Virus record (IMG/VR): IMGVR_UViG_3300014839_000001 | Coordinates: 1 to 61,917 of that record | DNA from: a virus | Reading direction: 5' to 3' (one strand) | DNA: 61,917 bases | Shown here: piece after piece, positions 14,015 through 22,336 of the stretch | How positions within the stretch are numbered: position 1 is the stretch's first letter | How the letters are laid out: the number at the start of each line of letters is the position of its first letter | The notes under the pieces: model-generated | Database searches by the model: none | What the model saw: only the letters and a program-made list of their open reading frames with translations | Told to the model about the DNA's origin: nothing | Made by a program: the position numbers and the translations under genes

Positions 14015-15368
14015 ATTGTGTTTCCTTTCCCTTGCGATGTTTGACTTTGATTTTCATTTCCTTGTACGCTTTGCGTCGCAAATTCCATTGACGATGCAAG
14101 ACGGCAATATTTTTGTCAACTAGGTCGAAGATAACAGCATCCGTTTTGTCAGGGTATTCACGCAGGGCTCGCCCTGCTTGCTGAATGATCCGGCCGTCAT
14201 GCTTGCCAGGGAATGACAAAATCACGCGTGACAAAATCGGCACGTCAAGTGCTTCATCTGCAAGCTGCGTGGCAAGAAGGCATTTAACCTTCCCGGCCCT
14301 GAAGTCATCCAACCTTTGCGTGCGCAATTTCTTCGGCACCTTGGCCGTCAGAATTTCAACCGAGCAGTCAGGCTCTTGCGAGCGCATAGCCGCGAGTAGC
14401 AAGTCAAGGTGCTCGATCCGGCGGCTCAGCACGAGTACGCTATGCCCCTTGCTGATCTGACGCAGCGCGGTGCTAGCGATGAGCTTGTTGCGCCCCTCGT
14501 CTTCCACGAGCGCTTCGAGCAACGGCATCCAATCCCACCGACCGCGATAAGCAAACTTGAAATATGTGTAAAGCGGAATTGCACGCGTCGGTATCTTGGG
14601 TTTCATTTGCCGCTTGTAAATAACCGGGCCAATAACGAATTTCATAAGCGGCTCCATCCCGTCGGCCCGCTTCTGCGTAGCCGTGAAACCAAAACGGTTA
14701 TACGCAAGCGAATTGTTCATGACGACTTCCCACGTTCTTGCACTAGAATGATGACATTCATCGATGACAATTGTGCCAAACTTCTTATTGTCGGCAATGA
14801 ACTCATCGAGGTTTTTATTTACGGTCTGAATCATCGCAACTGTAATGTCACCTATCGTCCACTCAACGTCGTTGATCTTGCCAATTCGCGCATTAGGAAT
14901 GTCACTCTCAATCCGCTCGACCCATTGTTGAAAAATATCCTTAGTGTGAACGATCACGATCGCGGGTGTTTGCTTCTCTGCGATATACGCAAGGGCAATT
15001 TCACTTTTTCCGCTACCCGGTTGAGCTACAACAATTCCGCAGTCAGTGGCGAGCATTGCGTCTAGCGCGTCCTGCTGCCCCTCGAAGCTCTTCGCTTCAG
15101 ATTGATAATCAAGCGTCTTGTTGAATTTCAGTTTACGCTTGCGTTTGATCGGCGGCTGAACACGCGTATCCTCAGCATGCTCAAGTAGCCGGTCAGGAAG
15201 AAGAGCGAGCGCGCCGCGTGAGACTTGAAGCTTCCCGTCGCGGCAATGGCGAACGCAGTCAACCTCGTTGCGTTCGCCATTTAGGAAAGTGAGCTGCTTG
15301 AAAAAACGCTTGCGTTCGAAGAACGTCAGCTCGCTCTCGTTCAGTTCCAGATAAGTGCCGATCTTCAT
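13944..15368 (-). CDS. superfamily II DNA/RNA helicase (UvsW/RadD-like)
   Basis: The 474-aa protein has an N-terminal region of about 100 aa and then clear helicase motifs: Walker A VVAQPGSGKSEIAL, DECH box (VIDECHHSS), GFTATQ (motif III), and QQAGRALREYP (motif VI). UvsW-type helicases unwind branched DNA and R-loops and help switch replication modes. GGGGGAAGG lies upstream of ATG 15368. It overlaps the next gene by 71 bp. Confidence 0.92.
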   Translation of the reverse strand: MKIGTYLELNESELTFFERKRFFKQLTFLNGERNEVDCVRHCRDGKLQVSRGALALLPDRLLEHAEDTRVQPPIKRKRKLKFNKTLDYQSEAKSFEGQQDALDAMLATDCGIVVAQPGSGKSEIALAYIAEKQTPAIVIVHTKDIFQQWVERIESDIPNARIGKINDVEWTIGDITVAMIQTVNKNLDEFIADNKKFGTIVIDECHHSSARTWEVVMNNSLAYNRFGFTATQKRADGMEPLMKFVIGPVIYKRQMKPKIPTRAIPLYTYFKFAYRGRWDWMPLLEALVEDEGRNKLIASTALRQISKGHSVLVLSRRIEHLDLLLAAMRSQEPDCSVEILTAKVPKKLRTQRLDDFRAGKVKCLLATQLADEALDVPILSRVILSFPGKHDGRIIQQAGRALREYPDKTDAVIFDLVDKNIAVLHRQWNLRRKAYKEMKIKVKHRKGKETQYVTKAEQRRELANRLRERAASGH

Positions 15369-15590
15369 TCAAAAATGCCTTCCCCCAAGGGTGCCCTTTC
15401 TTATCGGAATCGGAATTTCATCGACACTGACAATCTCGGGATCGTAGTGCTCGTCAAGAATCTGCTTGACGGGCAGTGAAATAGGAGTATCTCGCAACTC
15501 AACTATCTGGCGAGCATCCTCTTCGGTGTCACAGTCAACTGCATATTGCACGCGCGCTTCCTCTCGGCATGACACGATAAACCTTTTCAT
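15369..15590 (-). CDS. hypothetical protein (73 aa)
   Basis: ATG 15590 has AGAGGAG upstream. FIVSCREEARVQYAVDCDTEEDARQIVE is typical of small phage proteins with a ferredoxin-like fold and a predicted EIVSVDEI ending. Function unknown; adjacent to the helicase gene. Confidence 0.7.
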   Translation of the reverse strand: MKRFIVSCREEARVQYAVDCDTEEDARQIVELRDTPISLPVKQILDEHYDPEIVSVDEIPIPIRKGTLGGRHF

Positions 15591-15645
15591 TTTCAATCTC
15601 CTCTCAGTTGTCCCATGCGCGGCATTGTATCAAACCCAGAGTCAA

Positions 15646-15939
15646 TTAACAAGCGGCTGCTTTGGCAGCATGCCCGCGCTTGATGTTTTCAGCGTGAGTA
15701 ACGGCTTCAAGGTGAACGGGGTTGACGCAACCACGGTTTCGACACAAATGGTCAATTTCAAGACCGTCAGGAATTGGCTCAACAAAATGTTCGTAAGATA
15801 GACGGTGAGCATATTCCTGCCCATAATCAACTGAAAGACGTGCGTACCCAGCAGGCGTGCGCGCTCCCTGCCATATCCAACAGCCATTTTTATCCATTTT
15901 TACAAAGTTGATAAAACGCTTCAACGTTCTTTTGGTCAT
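15646..15939 (-). CDS. HNH homing endonuclease (97 aa)
   Basis: [48 protein letters not shown]: a classic HNH_3-type nuclease with zinc cysteines. It is a free-standing mobile gene inserted between the RuvC-like gene and a hypothetical gene, with only a weak GGGGAAAG site. Confidence 0.93.
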   Translation of the reverse strand: MTKRTLKRFINFVKMDKNGCWIWQGARTPAGYARLSVDYGQEYAHRLSYEHFVEPIPDGLEIDHLCRNRGCVNPVHLEAVTHAENIKRGHAAKAAAC

Positions 15940-15940
15940 T

Positions 15941-16609
15941 TTAACTTTCCCCGATTTCGTTAAGCATCCAATTCATGCAGCCGCAAGCGTCGTACACGTC
16001 TTCCGGCTGCGCTGGCTTAGCTCGACTTGTCACTGGCTTCGGCTTGAGTCCGTCCTTTGACTGGATCAAGTCAGGTAACTCAGGCAAGCCCCAATCGTGA
16101 ATTGCCCATTCCTTGACATTCCACTTGAATTCTTTTGTCCTACGTCCCTTGAAACCAATGTCAGCGGCGACTAATTTTTTCCAACTCTCTGAGTTAATTT
16201 CATAGATATTGGTATAGCCATATCTAAGCAAGCCGCCGACGAACGCTCCTTGTAATTGAGCCTGTTGCTTCAGCCATGCAGAATTTCCTTGCTTTGCATA
16301 TCCCATTGGCCACGGCTCTTCGATGGCGATGAAGATTTGGTCGCATTCGGCCACCGCGCCGCGAAGCCCTGACACCAGCGATCTTAGGAAAATTTCTGGC
16401 TTCGACGCATATTTCATCCGGTCGAAGTAATGGGTGCCGCGCTCCCAACGATTTGAGTAGATCGCTGGCCCGCGCATTTTGTCAAGTATGCCGTCGCTCA
16501 TGAACGCGCAGCCAGCGATGCTTGACAATGACATATCAATGCCGACGCATACCCACGTCGGCTTTGCTTTGTAAAGTTTCTTCTTCTTGGCTGCTGATTT
16601 TCTGGCCAT
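15941..16609 (-). CDS. RuvC-like Holliday-junction resolvase (putative)
   Basis: RNase H-fold acidic residues appear in order: D in [15 protein letters not shown] in [10 protein letters not shown] in EDVYDACGC. These match RuvC-family resolvases, which cut recombination junctions before packaging. The start [11 protein letters not shown] (ATG 16609) follows GAGGGGATC; ATG 16666 (MEIEQALADG) is an in-frame alternative. The basic N-terminus may bind DNA. Confidence 0.8.
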   Translation of the reverse strand: MARKSAAKKKKLYKAKPTWVCVGIDMSLSSIAGCAFMSDGILDKMRGPAIYSNRWERGTHYFDRMKYASKPEIFLRSLVSGLRGAVAECDQIFIAIEEPWPMGYAKQGNSAWLKQQAQLQGAFVGGLLRYGYTNIYEINSESWKKLVAADIGFKGRRTKEFKWNVKEWAIHDWGLPELPDLIQSKDGLKPKPVTSRAKPAQPEDVYDACGCMNWMLNEIGES

Positions 16610-16695
16610 GATCCCCTCGGGCGGTTGAAGCAGAGCCCCGTCTGCTAGCGCTTGTTCGATTTCCATCTTGCACCTACCGATCTTTCGTTCGGCGT

Positions 16696-16986
16696 TCAAA
16701 TCCCGGTTCGGCGTTTTACCCCTCCCTGCCCTTCTTCACGCAATCTCACAACCTTGGCGGCAAGTACGGGAATGGCAGCCGCCCGCTCTTCAGCAAACTC
16801 CAACTGCTTTTCTGCGCAGCACAATTCACAACAATTAAGTTGCCCGCCATGAGTAAGTGAAAGCAAATCCCCAAAATGTAGCGTTGCGGGGCGTTCCTTG
16901 CAAAAAAGGCACTTCCCTTTAAGGGGGCATCCTTCGACAGAATGCGCGCATTGACAATTAACGCACCAAACAGCATAGTCGTTCAT
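16696..16986 (-). CDS. zinc-ribbon protein (96 aa)
   Basis: Cysteine pairs VWCVNCQCAH, GKCLFCKERPA, NCCELCCAEK suggest two or more zinc sites, followed by a helix. GGGAGGAG precedes ATG 16986, which shares ATGA with the upstream stop. Function unknown. Confidence 0.75.
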   Translation of the reverse strand: MNDYAVWCVNCQCAHSVEGCPLKGKCLFCKERPATLHFGDLLSLTHGGQLNCCELCCAEKQLEFAEERAAAIPVLAAKVVRLREEGQGGVKRRTGI

Positions 16987-17699
16987 AGCTCCTCCCTACA
17001 ATCAATGCAAAGCGGGGGGTTGCCGAATTCCACTTCGCGGATCAGCACTTTAGATTCAACCAGCTCGCTCAGGACGCCTTGAGCGGCGTTCTCTAGCAGC
17101 CGGTAGCGTTCGAGCCCCTTTACCTCACTCGCACCTGGGTACGCGTCTGCGGCCTCGTTGAGCGCGTCGTTGATGATCTGATGAAGCTCCTCTTTGTCCA
17201 CAAAAATTCTGCGCTTCGATGTCGCGCTCCAACTGTCATACGCTTGAAGTTGTTTTTTCAATTTAGCCGCTGTTTTCTCAAGTGCCCGCGTGAAACGCTT
17301 CAACCGCTTTGGCGTCTCACCTTTTGTCTCAAGAATTTGAAATTCGGCAGATTCCTCTGCTTCTGCTTCCAGCACCTCCGCCCCAAGAGTTTGGTACCTT
17401 GCATAGATTCTTTCCAGCGGCATATTTTCAACGTCGCTGTTGCAGACCGGGCAACCGCCATTCCCGAGAAATAAACCATGCTTCGCGCAGTTGTAGGGAT
17501 CGTCCGGACTCGCCTGATCCGCGTGTTCGCAGAAATCACATTTCACTCCGGTACAACCAGGTTCGTGAAGCGTCCTCACTTCTTGCCCTGGCCCATGTTC
17601 GACATCACAATCGCATGCGTCGTCGCCCATGAAACCTTTCCCATTCGAGCAGATAGCAAAAAGCGGGATCAACGCTTTCTTGTGCTTCGCGCAAGTCAT
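16983..17699 (-). CDS. Cys-rich protein with coiled coil (238 aa)
   Basis: ATG 17699 shares ATGA with the preceding stop. The N-terminal half has zinc-type motifs (TCAKHKKAL, CDFCEHAD, CPVC), the middle is a coiled coil (LKRFTRALEKTAAKLKKQL), and CIDC is at the end. No family recognised. Zn-binding modules and coupling to another CxxC gene suggest a common function. Confidence 0.7.
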   Translation of the reverse strand: MTCAKHKKALIPLFAICSNGKGFMGDDACDCDVEHGPGQEVRTLHEPGCTGVKCDFCEHADQASPDDPYNCAKHGLFLGNGGCPVCNSDVENMPLERIYARYQTLGAEVLEAEAEESAEFQILETKGETPKRLKRFTRALEKTAAKLKKQLQAYDSWSATSKRRIFVDKEELHQIINDALNEAADAYPGASEVKGLERYRLLENAAQGVLSELVESKVLIREVEFGNPPLCIDCREEL

Positions 17700-18088
17700 T
17701 TCCTGCCCCGCTTCTTCTTGACAACTTCCAATTCCAATGTTGCTCCGCACTTCGCGCACAGCGACGGCGGAAACTTGAAATTGGCTATTTGAATGTCAAA
17801 AAGTCTTAGGTCTTTAAGAATTTCAATGGCAATAAACATCAGGTTGTAGTCGATATACTCCTGCGGCATCCTAACCGGAACGTAAGACCGACCAACCTTG
17901 ACGGCGGTATCTCCATTCGTACCAAGGCGCAGCCGATTCAGAATCCTGTTCAGCACCTTCTGCGTTTCTTCGTCTTGGTAGTCCCAAGCTTCTTTAGCCA
18001 TTTCCCCGCGAATTTCAGTAACGGCCTTCCAATTATCAACCGCTTCGTCCAAAACTTTTTTGTTTGGTAAAATTGATTTACGGCTCAC
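17696..18088 (-). CDS. hypothetical protein with C-terminal CxxC and basic tail (130 aa)
   Basis: The start is GTG 18088. The body is helical and ends LCAKCGATLELEVVKKKRGRK, a single zinc knuckle with an AT-hook-like tail. In a coupled chain with the genes on each side. Confidence 0.7.
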   Translation of the reverse strand: MSRKSILPNKKVLDEAVDNWKAVTEIRGEMAKEAWDYQDEETQKVLNRILNRLRLGTNGDTAVKVGRSYVPVRMPQEYIDYNLMFIAIEILKDLRLFDIQIANFKFPPSLCAKCGATLELEVVKKKRGRK

Positions 18089-18261
18089 GCTTCCCCGTCC
18101 TCCTCTATCTCTCTAACCGCTACGACATGAATCGTTTCGCTATTACCACCTGTACCCGTCAGTCGTTCAAACGTTCCCAACAACCTCACGATCTCATAGC
18201 CAAGGGGAGCGGGTTCGCCAGCGGCGAGACGTAGGATCTTCTCTAAACCCTGGATTGTCAT
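18085..18261 (-). CDS. hypothetical protein (58 aa)
   Basis: MTIQGLEKILRLAAGEPAPLG...EIEEDGEA. ATG 18261 has GGAGAAGGG directly upstream and shares ATGA with the previous stop; its own stop overlaps the next GTG. Its placement in an unbroken overlapping chain supports it. Confidence 0.65.
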   Translation of the reverse strand: MTIQGLEKILRLAAGEPAPLGYEIVRLLGTFERLTGTGGNSETIHVVAVREIEEDGEA

Positions 18262-18509
18262 CCCTTCTCCTTCCCGGCTAGGGCTTGGCGGGCGACTGCG
18301 ACTGACCAGTGATCGCTTGTTACTTCGCCAATCGTTGTCAGCGCCTCTCGCAGGTATTCGTTCCCCTCTTGGAGGGCCATAATTTCCGAGAGGACGTTTT
18401 CAACATCGTCCATACCGAATGGGGCCATGCTTACAGCCGGGCCTGGGCCTTGCTTTGTCGCAGCGATACCGACAGCTAGACGCTTAAAAGATTCCGATTG
18501 CGCTCTCAT
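18258..18509 (-). CDS. hypothetical protein (83 aa)
   Basis: The C-terminus LREALTTIGEVTSDHWSVAVARQALAGKEKG resembles that of its upstream neighbour (LRDALRDIAADDKRGIPGALARQALLG), as in small Ead/Ea22-like phage proteins. The two may be diverged duplicates. Confidence 0.65.
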   Translation of the reverse strand: MRAQSESFKRLAVGIAATKQGPGPAVSMAPFGMDDVENVLSEIMALQEGNEYLREALTTIGEVTSDHWSVAVARQALAGKEKG

Positions 18510-18868
18510 GGCCCGTCTTCCCTCATGGCAGCATCGAGCGCTTTTTCGGCGTCGGCTTCGTCCCCGGTCATATCTGCGACCATCCGCAGCGCCGCCGCTT
18601 CCCCGCTAGGTAGTTCACGCGGCGTGGCAATCTTCTGGCCAAGGAGGGCCTGACGCGCAAGTGCTCCGGGAATGCCACGTTTATCGTCAGCCGCGATATC
18701 CCGCAGTGCGTCTCTCAACTCCTCCCGTGCAGCCTCGGAGGTGGCTAGATCGGATTCGAGGGCGGCGATGTGGTCTAATAATTTGATCCGGTCGTCATCC
18801 CAATCAGCCCATTTCTCGACGTGTTGCTGAATGTCAGCCAGCTCCTCCGCGCTCATCTTGTCAGTCAT
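18506..18868 (-). CDS. hypothetical coiled-coil protein, Ead/Ea22-like (120 aa)
   Basis: Acidic helical protein with ALESDLATSEAAREELRDALRDI; the C-terminal motif is shared with the 83-aa neighbour. Coupled on both sides by 4-bp overlaps. Function unknown. Confidence 0.7.
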   Translation of the reverse strand: MTDKMSAEELADIQQHVEKWADWDDDRIKLLDHIAALESDLATSEAAREELRDALRDIAADDKRGIPGALARQALLGQKIATPRELPSGEAAALRMVADMTGDEADAEKALDAAMREDGP

Positions 18869-19119
18869 TCGTTGCCTCCGTACTTGGCGAAGTGCCCATC
18901 AACGATTTCGTTAGCTTCCCTCCACGTCCACGTATCCAGTGAGCCAATCTCGCATAGCGCTTCCTCTGCCGCTGTTAGTCGCGCGGCTATGCCGCGAAGA
19001 AACTCCGCGAGCCGTTCCCTGGCGCACACGAACTCGTCCGCAACGTCTCGATGTACTTCGTAGTTCAGGTCGGACAGAATCTCTGCGATCTTCTCTTCGC
19101 TCAGCACGTCATCAGGCAT
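18865..19119 (-). CDS. hypothetical protein (84 aa)
   Basis: ATG 19119 (MPDDVLSEEKIAEIL) follows GGAGACTCCCC. Helical, with ARERLAEFLRGIAARLTAAEEAL. It overlaps the upstream gene by 8 bp and the downstream one by 4. No family recognised. Confidence 0.7.
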   Translation of the reverse strand: MPDDVLSEEKIAEILSDLNYEVHRDVADEFVCARERLAEFLRGIAARLTAAEEALCEIGSLDTWTWREANEIVDGHFAKYGGNE

Positions 19120-19291
19120 GGGGAGTCTCCTCGGGTATGCGGACGTGGGCCGAAAAGGCGGGAGAACGCTCAGTGTGAACCGTGTCCACCATAAACAGAC
19201 GTGCAACAACATGGGTATCGGGTAGACAACCATCATCGGAGATTTCAACCCACGCCCTCACGCCGCGATAAACGATCTCTGTGGATTTCAT
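19112..19291 (-). CDS. hypothetical protein (59 aa)
   Basis: ATG 19291 (MKSTEIVYRGVRAWVEI) shares ATGA with the previous stop and has GAGAAGG upstream. A small beta-rich protein ending PEETPHA. Function unknown. Confidence 0.65.
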   Translation of the reverse strand: MKSTEIVYRGVRAWVEISDDGCLPDTHVVARLFMVDTVHTERSPAFSAHVRIPEETPHA

Positions 19292-19746
19292 CCTTCTCGC
19301 CTCTCTGGCTTTGGCTCCTCGGGCCTGGCTGCCCTTTCTACGAGTTCTGCGAGCGCGTTCCGAGAGATGTGATCTTCTTTCCCGAGTCCTACTCTGACAA
19401 TCCCGGCAAGCTTCTCGGCACTCGGCCCGCCGGGTGAAGACTTTCCCGCGATCCCCAACTCCCGAAGGAAACACGGGCCGCAGATAATCGGTGACTCTCC
19501 TAGTTGCGGAACATGAAACTCACCCTCTACATCTCCGCAGTAAAGGCACATTCCCTCTGCCCCGTCACTGACCGGGGTGATTCCTAGTTGGCTCCAAAGT
19601 TTCTCAGTCATCGCGCCCTCCTCTGAGACGAAAAGACAACACCAACACTTAGCAACTCCACACTCGCGTCTACTCCACTTGTGATCCGAGCAAACGTATG
19701 AGTGCCCGCGTTCTTTATGCCCGCACTTGCATACGTCGTCGCTCAT
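19288..19746 (-). CDS. Cys-rich protein with an internal start (152 aa)
   Basis: ATG 19746 (MSDDVCKCGHKERGH) has AGAGGAAC upstream. The first 45 residues hold CKCGH...CSDHKW...CWCC, a likely zinc module. A second in-frame ATG at 19611 (MTEKLWSQLG) has a better GGAGG site and would give a 107-aa form containing CLYC and CGPC. One gene may give two products; the alternative is that the shorter form is a separate gene without an intervening stop. Confidence 0.65.
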   Translation of the reverse strand: MSDDVCKCGHKERGHSYVCSDHKWSRRECGVAKCWCCLFVSEEGAMTEKLWSQLGITPVSDGAEGMCLYCGDVEGEFHVPQLGESPIICGPCFLRELGIAGKSSPGGPSAEKLAGIVRVGLGKEDHISRNALAELVERAARPEEPKPERREG

Positions 19747-19838
19747 GGCTTGTTCCTCTCGAACCATGTAACACCGACGACCAGACCGAGCAAGAACGCG
19801 ATAACCCCTACCCAAATCATCAGTTCCCATTTGCTCAT
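19743..19838 (-). CDS. small membrane protein (31 aa)
   Basis: MSKWELMIWVGVIAFLLGLV continues into VGVTWFERNKP: a single membrane span, N-terminus first. GAGGAGACGAG precedes ATG 19838; both ends overlap neighbours by ATGA. Function unknown. Confidence 0.6.
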   Translation of the reverse strand: MSKWELMIWVGVIAFLLGLVVGVTWFERNKP

Positions 19839-19969
19839 CTCGTCTCCTCTCGGGCTAGTAGGTGAGCCTTCTTGAGCGCCCATTCAACGAACTTGTCTTG
19901 CCGCGATGCCGAGCGCCCGAAGATGAAAAGCAGGCTGCCGAGCTTCTTGATTTGACTCTCGCGGCTCAC
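19835..19969 (-). CDS. small basic protein (44 aa)
   Basis: The start is GTG 19969, sharing GTGA with the ASCH gene stop, with AAGGAGAGAA upstream. SRESQIKKLGSLLFIFGRSA is followed by a helix. Too short for a family call. Confidence 0.55.
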   Translation of the reverse strand: MSRESQIKKLGSLLFIFGRSASRQDKFVEWALKKAHLLAREETR

Positions 19970-20337
19970 TTCTCTCCTTGGTTGGGGACTAGCTCGAACT
20001 CGATGCGCCAGACTTGTTGATAATGATCGAATCCATCACCGTAAATGGTGGCCCACCGGCTCCAGAACGCGGCCGGGGTCTTGAACCCCTCCCAAGTGCA
20101 TTCGTACGGTTTCCAGACATCCATAAGATTCTCCCGGCGCACCGAGACTATTCGTACTCGCCCAATCGACTTCTTGCCTCGACCCGGCTGGACGGCGTAA
20201 TCAATGCCGGGTAGGTAGCGGCACGGGATAGCGTCCCGATTCTTGCTGCGAATATCCGGCACGTACTTCACTGGCCGCCGCGTAACCGTCTTCCTGCCAG
20301 ATAGGATCAATTCGCAGAGATCAGGAGAGAAGATCAT
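19966..20337 (-). CDS. ASCH-domain protein
   Basis: The 123-aa protein MIFSPDLCELILSGRKTVTRRP, with GRVRIVSVRREN and a final W-R-I-E-F, has the beta-barrel ASCH/PUA-like signature (G-x-K-T-x-T-x-R). The family binds RNA or acts on modified nucleosides; some members are amidohydrolases. Phage copies are common but their job is unclear. The start overlaps the HTH gene by 4 bp. Confidence 0.85.
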   Translation of the reverse strand: MIFSPDLCELILSGRKTVTRRPVKYVPDIRSKNRDAIPCRYLPGIDYAVQPGRGKKSIGRVRIVSVRRENLMDVWKPYECTWEGFKTPAAFWSRWATIYGDGFDHYQQVWRIEFELVPNQGEK

Positions 20338-21047
20338 TCGCTCTCCTTCGTCACTGGGTTAGAAGTCTTTTGAAATTCTCCCGCTTCCAACGCGGTGATT
20401 GCTTCTTCAACCATATCTGGCCACAAGCTTTCGTCGGGCGTGTAATTGCGCCACCAGTCGATGACATACATACCCTCGGGTTTCAAATCCATAAAGCGAG
20501 CCTCCAACGACGGCTCACGCGGCTTCGCCATCACAGGATAGAACGCTTTTGAGTGGCGCGGCTTTTGCTGCTTCGTTTTGTCCTGCGGCTTGATTGAAAA
20601 AGTACGCACCTTTGAAGTTTTCTTTCCTGACTTCAAGCAAGCCTCAGCGCTTCTCTGTCGAACGGCTAGCTTGCGTTCCCTAGCTGTCTGCATTGCGGCT
20701 CCTTTCCCTGTCGCCACTACGACCACGCCTATCTTATCATCCCTGGGCGGTTTACGCAAGCTATTCTTAGGAGGCTTGCCTAAGCTCCAAGGCTTCAGGA
20801 TTTTCAAGTCGTCCAGCAGCTCGGGTGCGCCGAGCGCAGTAAACCACCGATCAGCGGTACGCGGGTTGACCCACTGCCGGTCGCCATGCACGAGTTTACG
20901 CACAGCAGCTTCGCTGACGCCTATGCGTCGGGCCAATGCTGAAATCGACCCTTCCCTCTCAAGAAAAGGTTGAAGAAGACTGACGACATCGGCAATAGGG
21001 TAAGCCGTCTGATGATAACGCTTAATCTCCACGGCTTGTTCGCTCAT
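20334..21047 (-). CDS. HTH DNA-binding protein (237 aa)
   Basis: Residues about 30-60 (EGSISALARRIGVSEAAVRK) form an XRE-like helix-turn-helix. The rest is basic (KKTSKVRTFSIKPQDKTKQQ) and ends in an acidic helix. It is a candidate transcription regulator and could bind dyads in the 4.0-5.4 kb control region. The start at 21047 overlaps the next gene by 26 bp. Confidence 0.75.
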   Translation of the reverse strand: MSEQAVEIKRYHQTAYPIADVVSLLQPFLEREGSISALARRIGVSEAAVRKLVHGDRQWVNPRTADRWFTALGAPELLDDLKILKPWSLGKPPKNSLRKPPRDDKIGVVVVATGKGAAMQTARERKLAVRQRSAEACLKSGKKTSKVRTFSIKPQDKTKQQKPRHSKAFYPVMAKPREPSLEARFMDLKPEGMYVIDWWRNYTPDESLWPDMVEEAITALEAGEFQKTSNPVTKESE

Positions 21048-21594
21048 TTTCCCTCCTGCTAATTTCTCGGCTACTGCCCTCCTGCAATTTCAAGTACGCA
21101 CCGATAACGCCTTCGATCAACGCCTTCTTCCTTTCCAATACGGCAATACCGTCCTCTAGCTTTTTAATCTCGGGCTCAAGAGCAGCCTGCGCGTCAACTT
21201 CAAACTTCTTGCCCTGGTTTTTGTCAATGAACCTTGCTTTGGCTAGTTTCAGTTCGCGCCGCTTCTCGATGAGATCGGCTTCTGCAATCGAAGCATGATA
21301 GATCGCATACCCAACGCGTACTGCGAACTCACTATGTATCCGGCCTATCTCCTTCGAGCTAACCGAAGTGAAATCAAGACGCAATTCCCTTTCGTCTGCT
21401 GTTATTGCGCCTGGAACGACCAGTGACAATTGTGCCAGGAACCTTTCGTTCTCGATCGACGGCAGTTCGATTTTCAGTTTCCCTTCCTCGCTGAATACGT
21501 GTGACCTCTTCCTTGCAATTTTTCGAGAAGGGGCAGTTTTCAAACTGGATACTGCGGGTGCTCGTGCAGGCTGGCTTCGGGATTTCTTCCGCAT
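21022..21594 (-). CDS. coiled-coil protein overlapping the exonuclease gene (190 aa)
   Basis: ATG 21594 follows GGAGGT at ideal spacing. The N-terminal 45 residues are basic; the C-terminal half is a coiled coil (EPEIKKLEDGIAVLERKKAL). The first 221 bases lie inside the exonuclease gene in another frame, an unusually long overlap. Possibly a partner of the exonuclease; no family recognised. Confidence 0.75.
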   Translation of the reverse strand: MRKKSRSQPARAPAVSSLKTAPSRKIARKRSHVFSEEGKLKIELPSIENERFLAQLSLVVPGAITADERELRLDFTSVSSKEIGRIHSEFAVRVGYAIYHASIAEADLIEKRRELKLAKARFIDKNQGKKFEVDAQAALEPEIKKLEDGIAVLERKKALIEGVIGAYLKLQEGSSREISRRENERTSRGD

Positions 21595-22336
21595 CGACTG
21601 ACCTCCTAAGCTCGTTCAATTTCCGTTTGACTTCACTTCTATACCGCGATACTTCAAAGACATCTTCGTGCAGCGCAGTCGGTGAACCGTTCTGCGTCGG
21701 CCCGCCTTTGTTCTCTCCGACTAAGATACACTTGTCAACTTTGAGAGATTTCAATTCCTGCCCGCTGAAGGGCTCGACCACGCGACCGATGTTGTTGTTG
21801 ACCGCGTAGCACACGAGTTGAATTCGATGCGTCGGCGTCGCGCCTTCGCGTTGAAATTTCATGAACGCCTGAACGTTCATCCCCTTGAAATCGATGATGT
21901 ATGGAACATCGTCAATTACAACCAAGCCGTCAAGCGTTCCAACCAAATCCCCGTTAGGATGATACGTGCGCAGCTCGACACCAATCAGCTTGAGCTTGCC
22001 GAGCTGATCGAGCCGGTATAGACAATACTGCCACTTGAAGTGCCTGAAGTTCCCATCAATGAAGAACGAATTCATTCGCGGGTCTGGAACAAGCACCTTC
22101 TCGTATCCCATTCGCGCAAAATACGCTCGACGCACGCACTGTCCCAGCATCGACGGCGAGAAGACTTTTTCAATGCGCGGCATCTTGCGAGCATTGAGTA
22201 GCGCAGTCATAAATTCCACATCGCCGGGTTTGTCCATATCTTGCGGCTTCTCAAGAAGTTCCTCGATCAGCGGTACGAGGACGCCACCTTTTGAGCGGCG
22301 CGCGTCACGAATTCGGCGTTCAGTCTGCGTTGTCAT
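21374..22336 (-). CDS. Cas4/RecB-like PD-(D/E)XK exonuclease
   Basis: The 320-aa protein has SPSMLGQCVRRAYFARMG (first Fe-S cysteine), GTLDGLVVIDDVPYIIDFKGM (catalytic D...DxK) and RIQLVCYA (QxxxY), then CPFSKNC (remaining cluster cysteines), the layout of Cas4/AddB-type nucleases. These resect DNA ends for RecA-driven recombination. The gene lies in a block with RecA, RuvC-like and resolvase-like genes. The C-terminus after CPFSKNC is basic and overlaps the 190-aa gene. Confidence 0.85.
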   Translation of the reverse strand: MTTQTERRIRDARRSKGGVLVPLIEELLEKPQDMDKPGDVEFMTALLNARKMPRIEKVFSPSMLGQCVRRAYFARMGYEKVLVPDPRMNSFFIDGNFRHFKWQYCLYRLDQLGKLKLIGVELRTYHPNGDLVGTLDGLVVIDDVPYIIDFKGMNVQAFMKFQREGATPTHRIQLVCYAVNNNIGRVVEPFSGQELKSLKVDKCILVGENKGGPTQNGSPTALHEDVFEVSRYRSEVKRKLNELRRSVDAEEIPKPACTSTRSIQFENCPFSKNCKEEVTRIQRGRETENRTAVDRERKVPGTIVTGRSRRNNSRRKGIAS

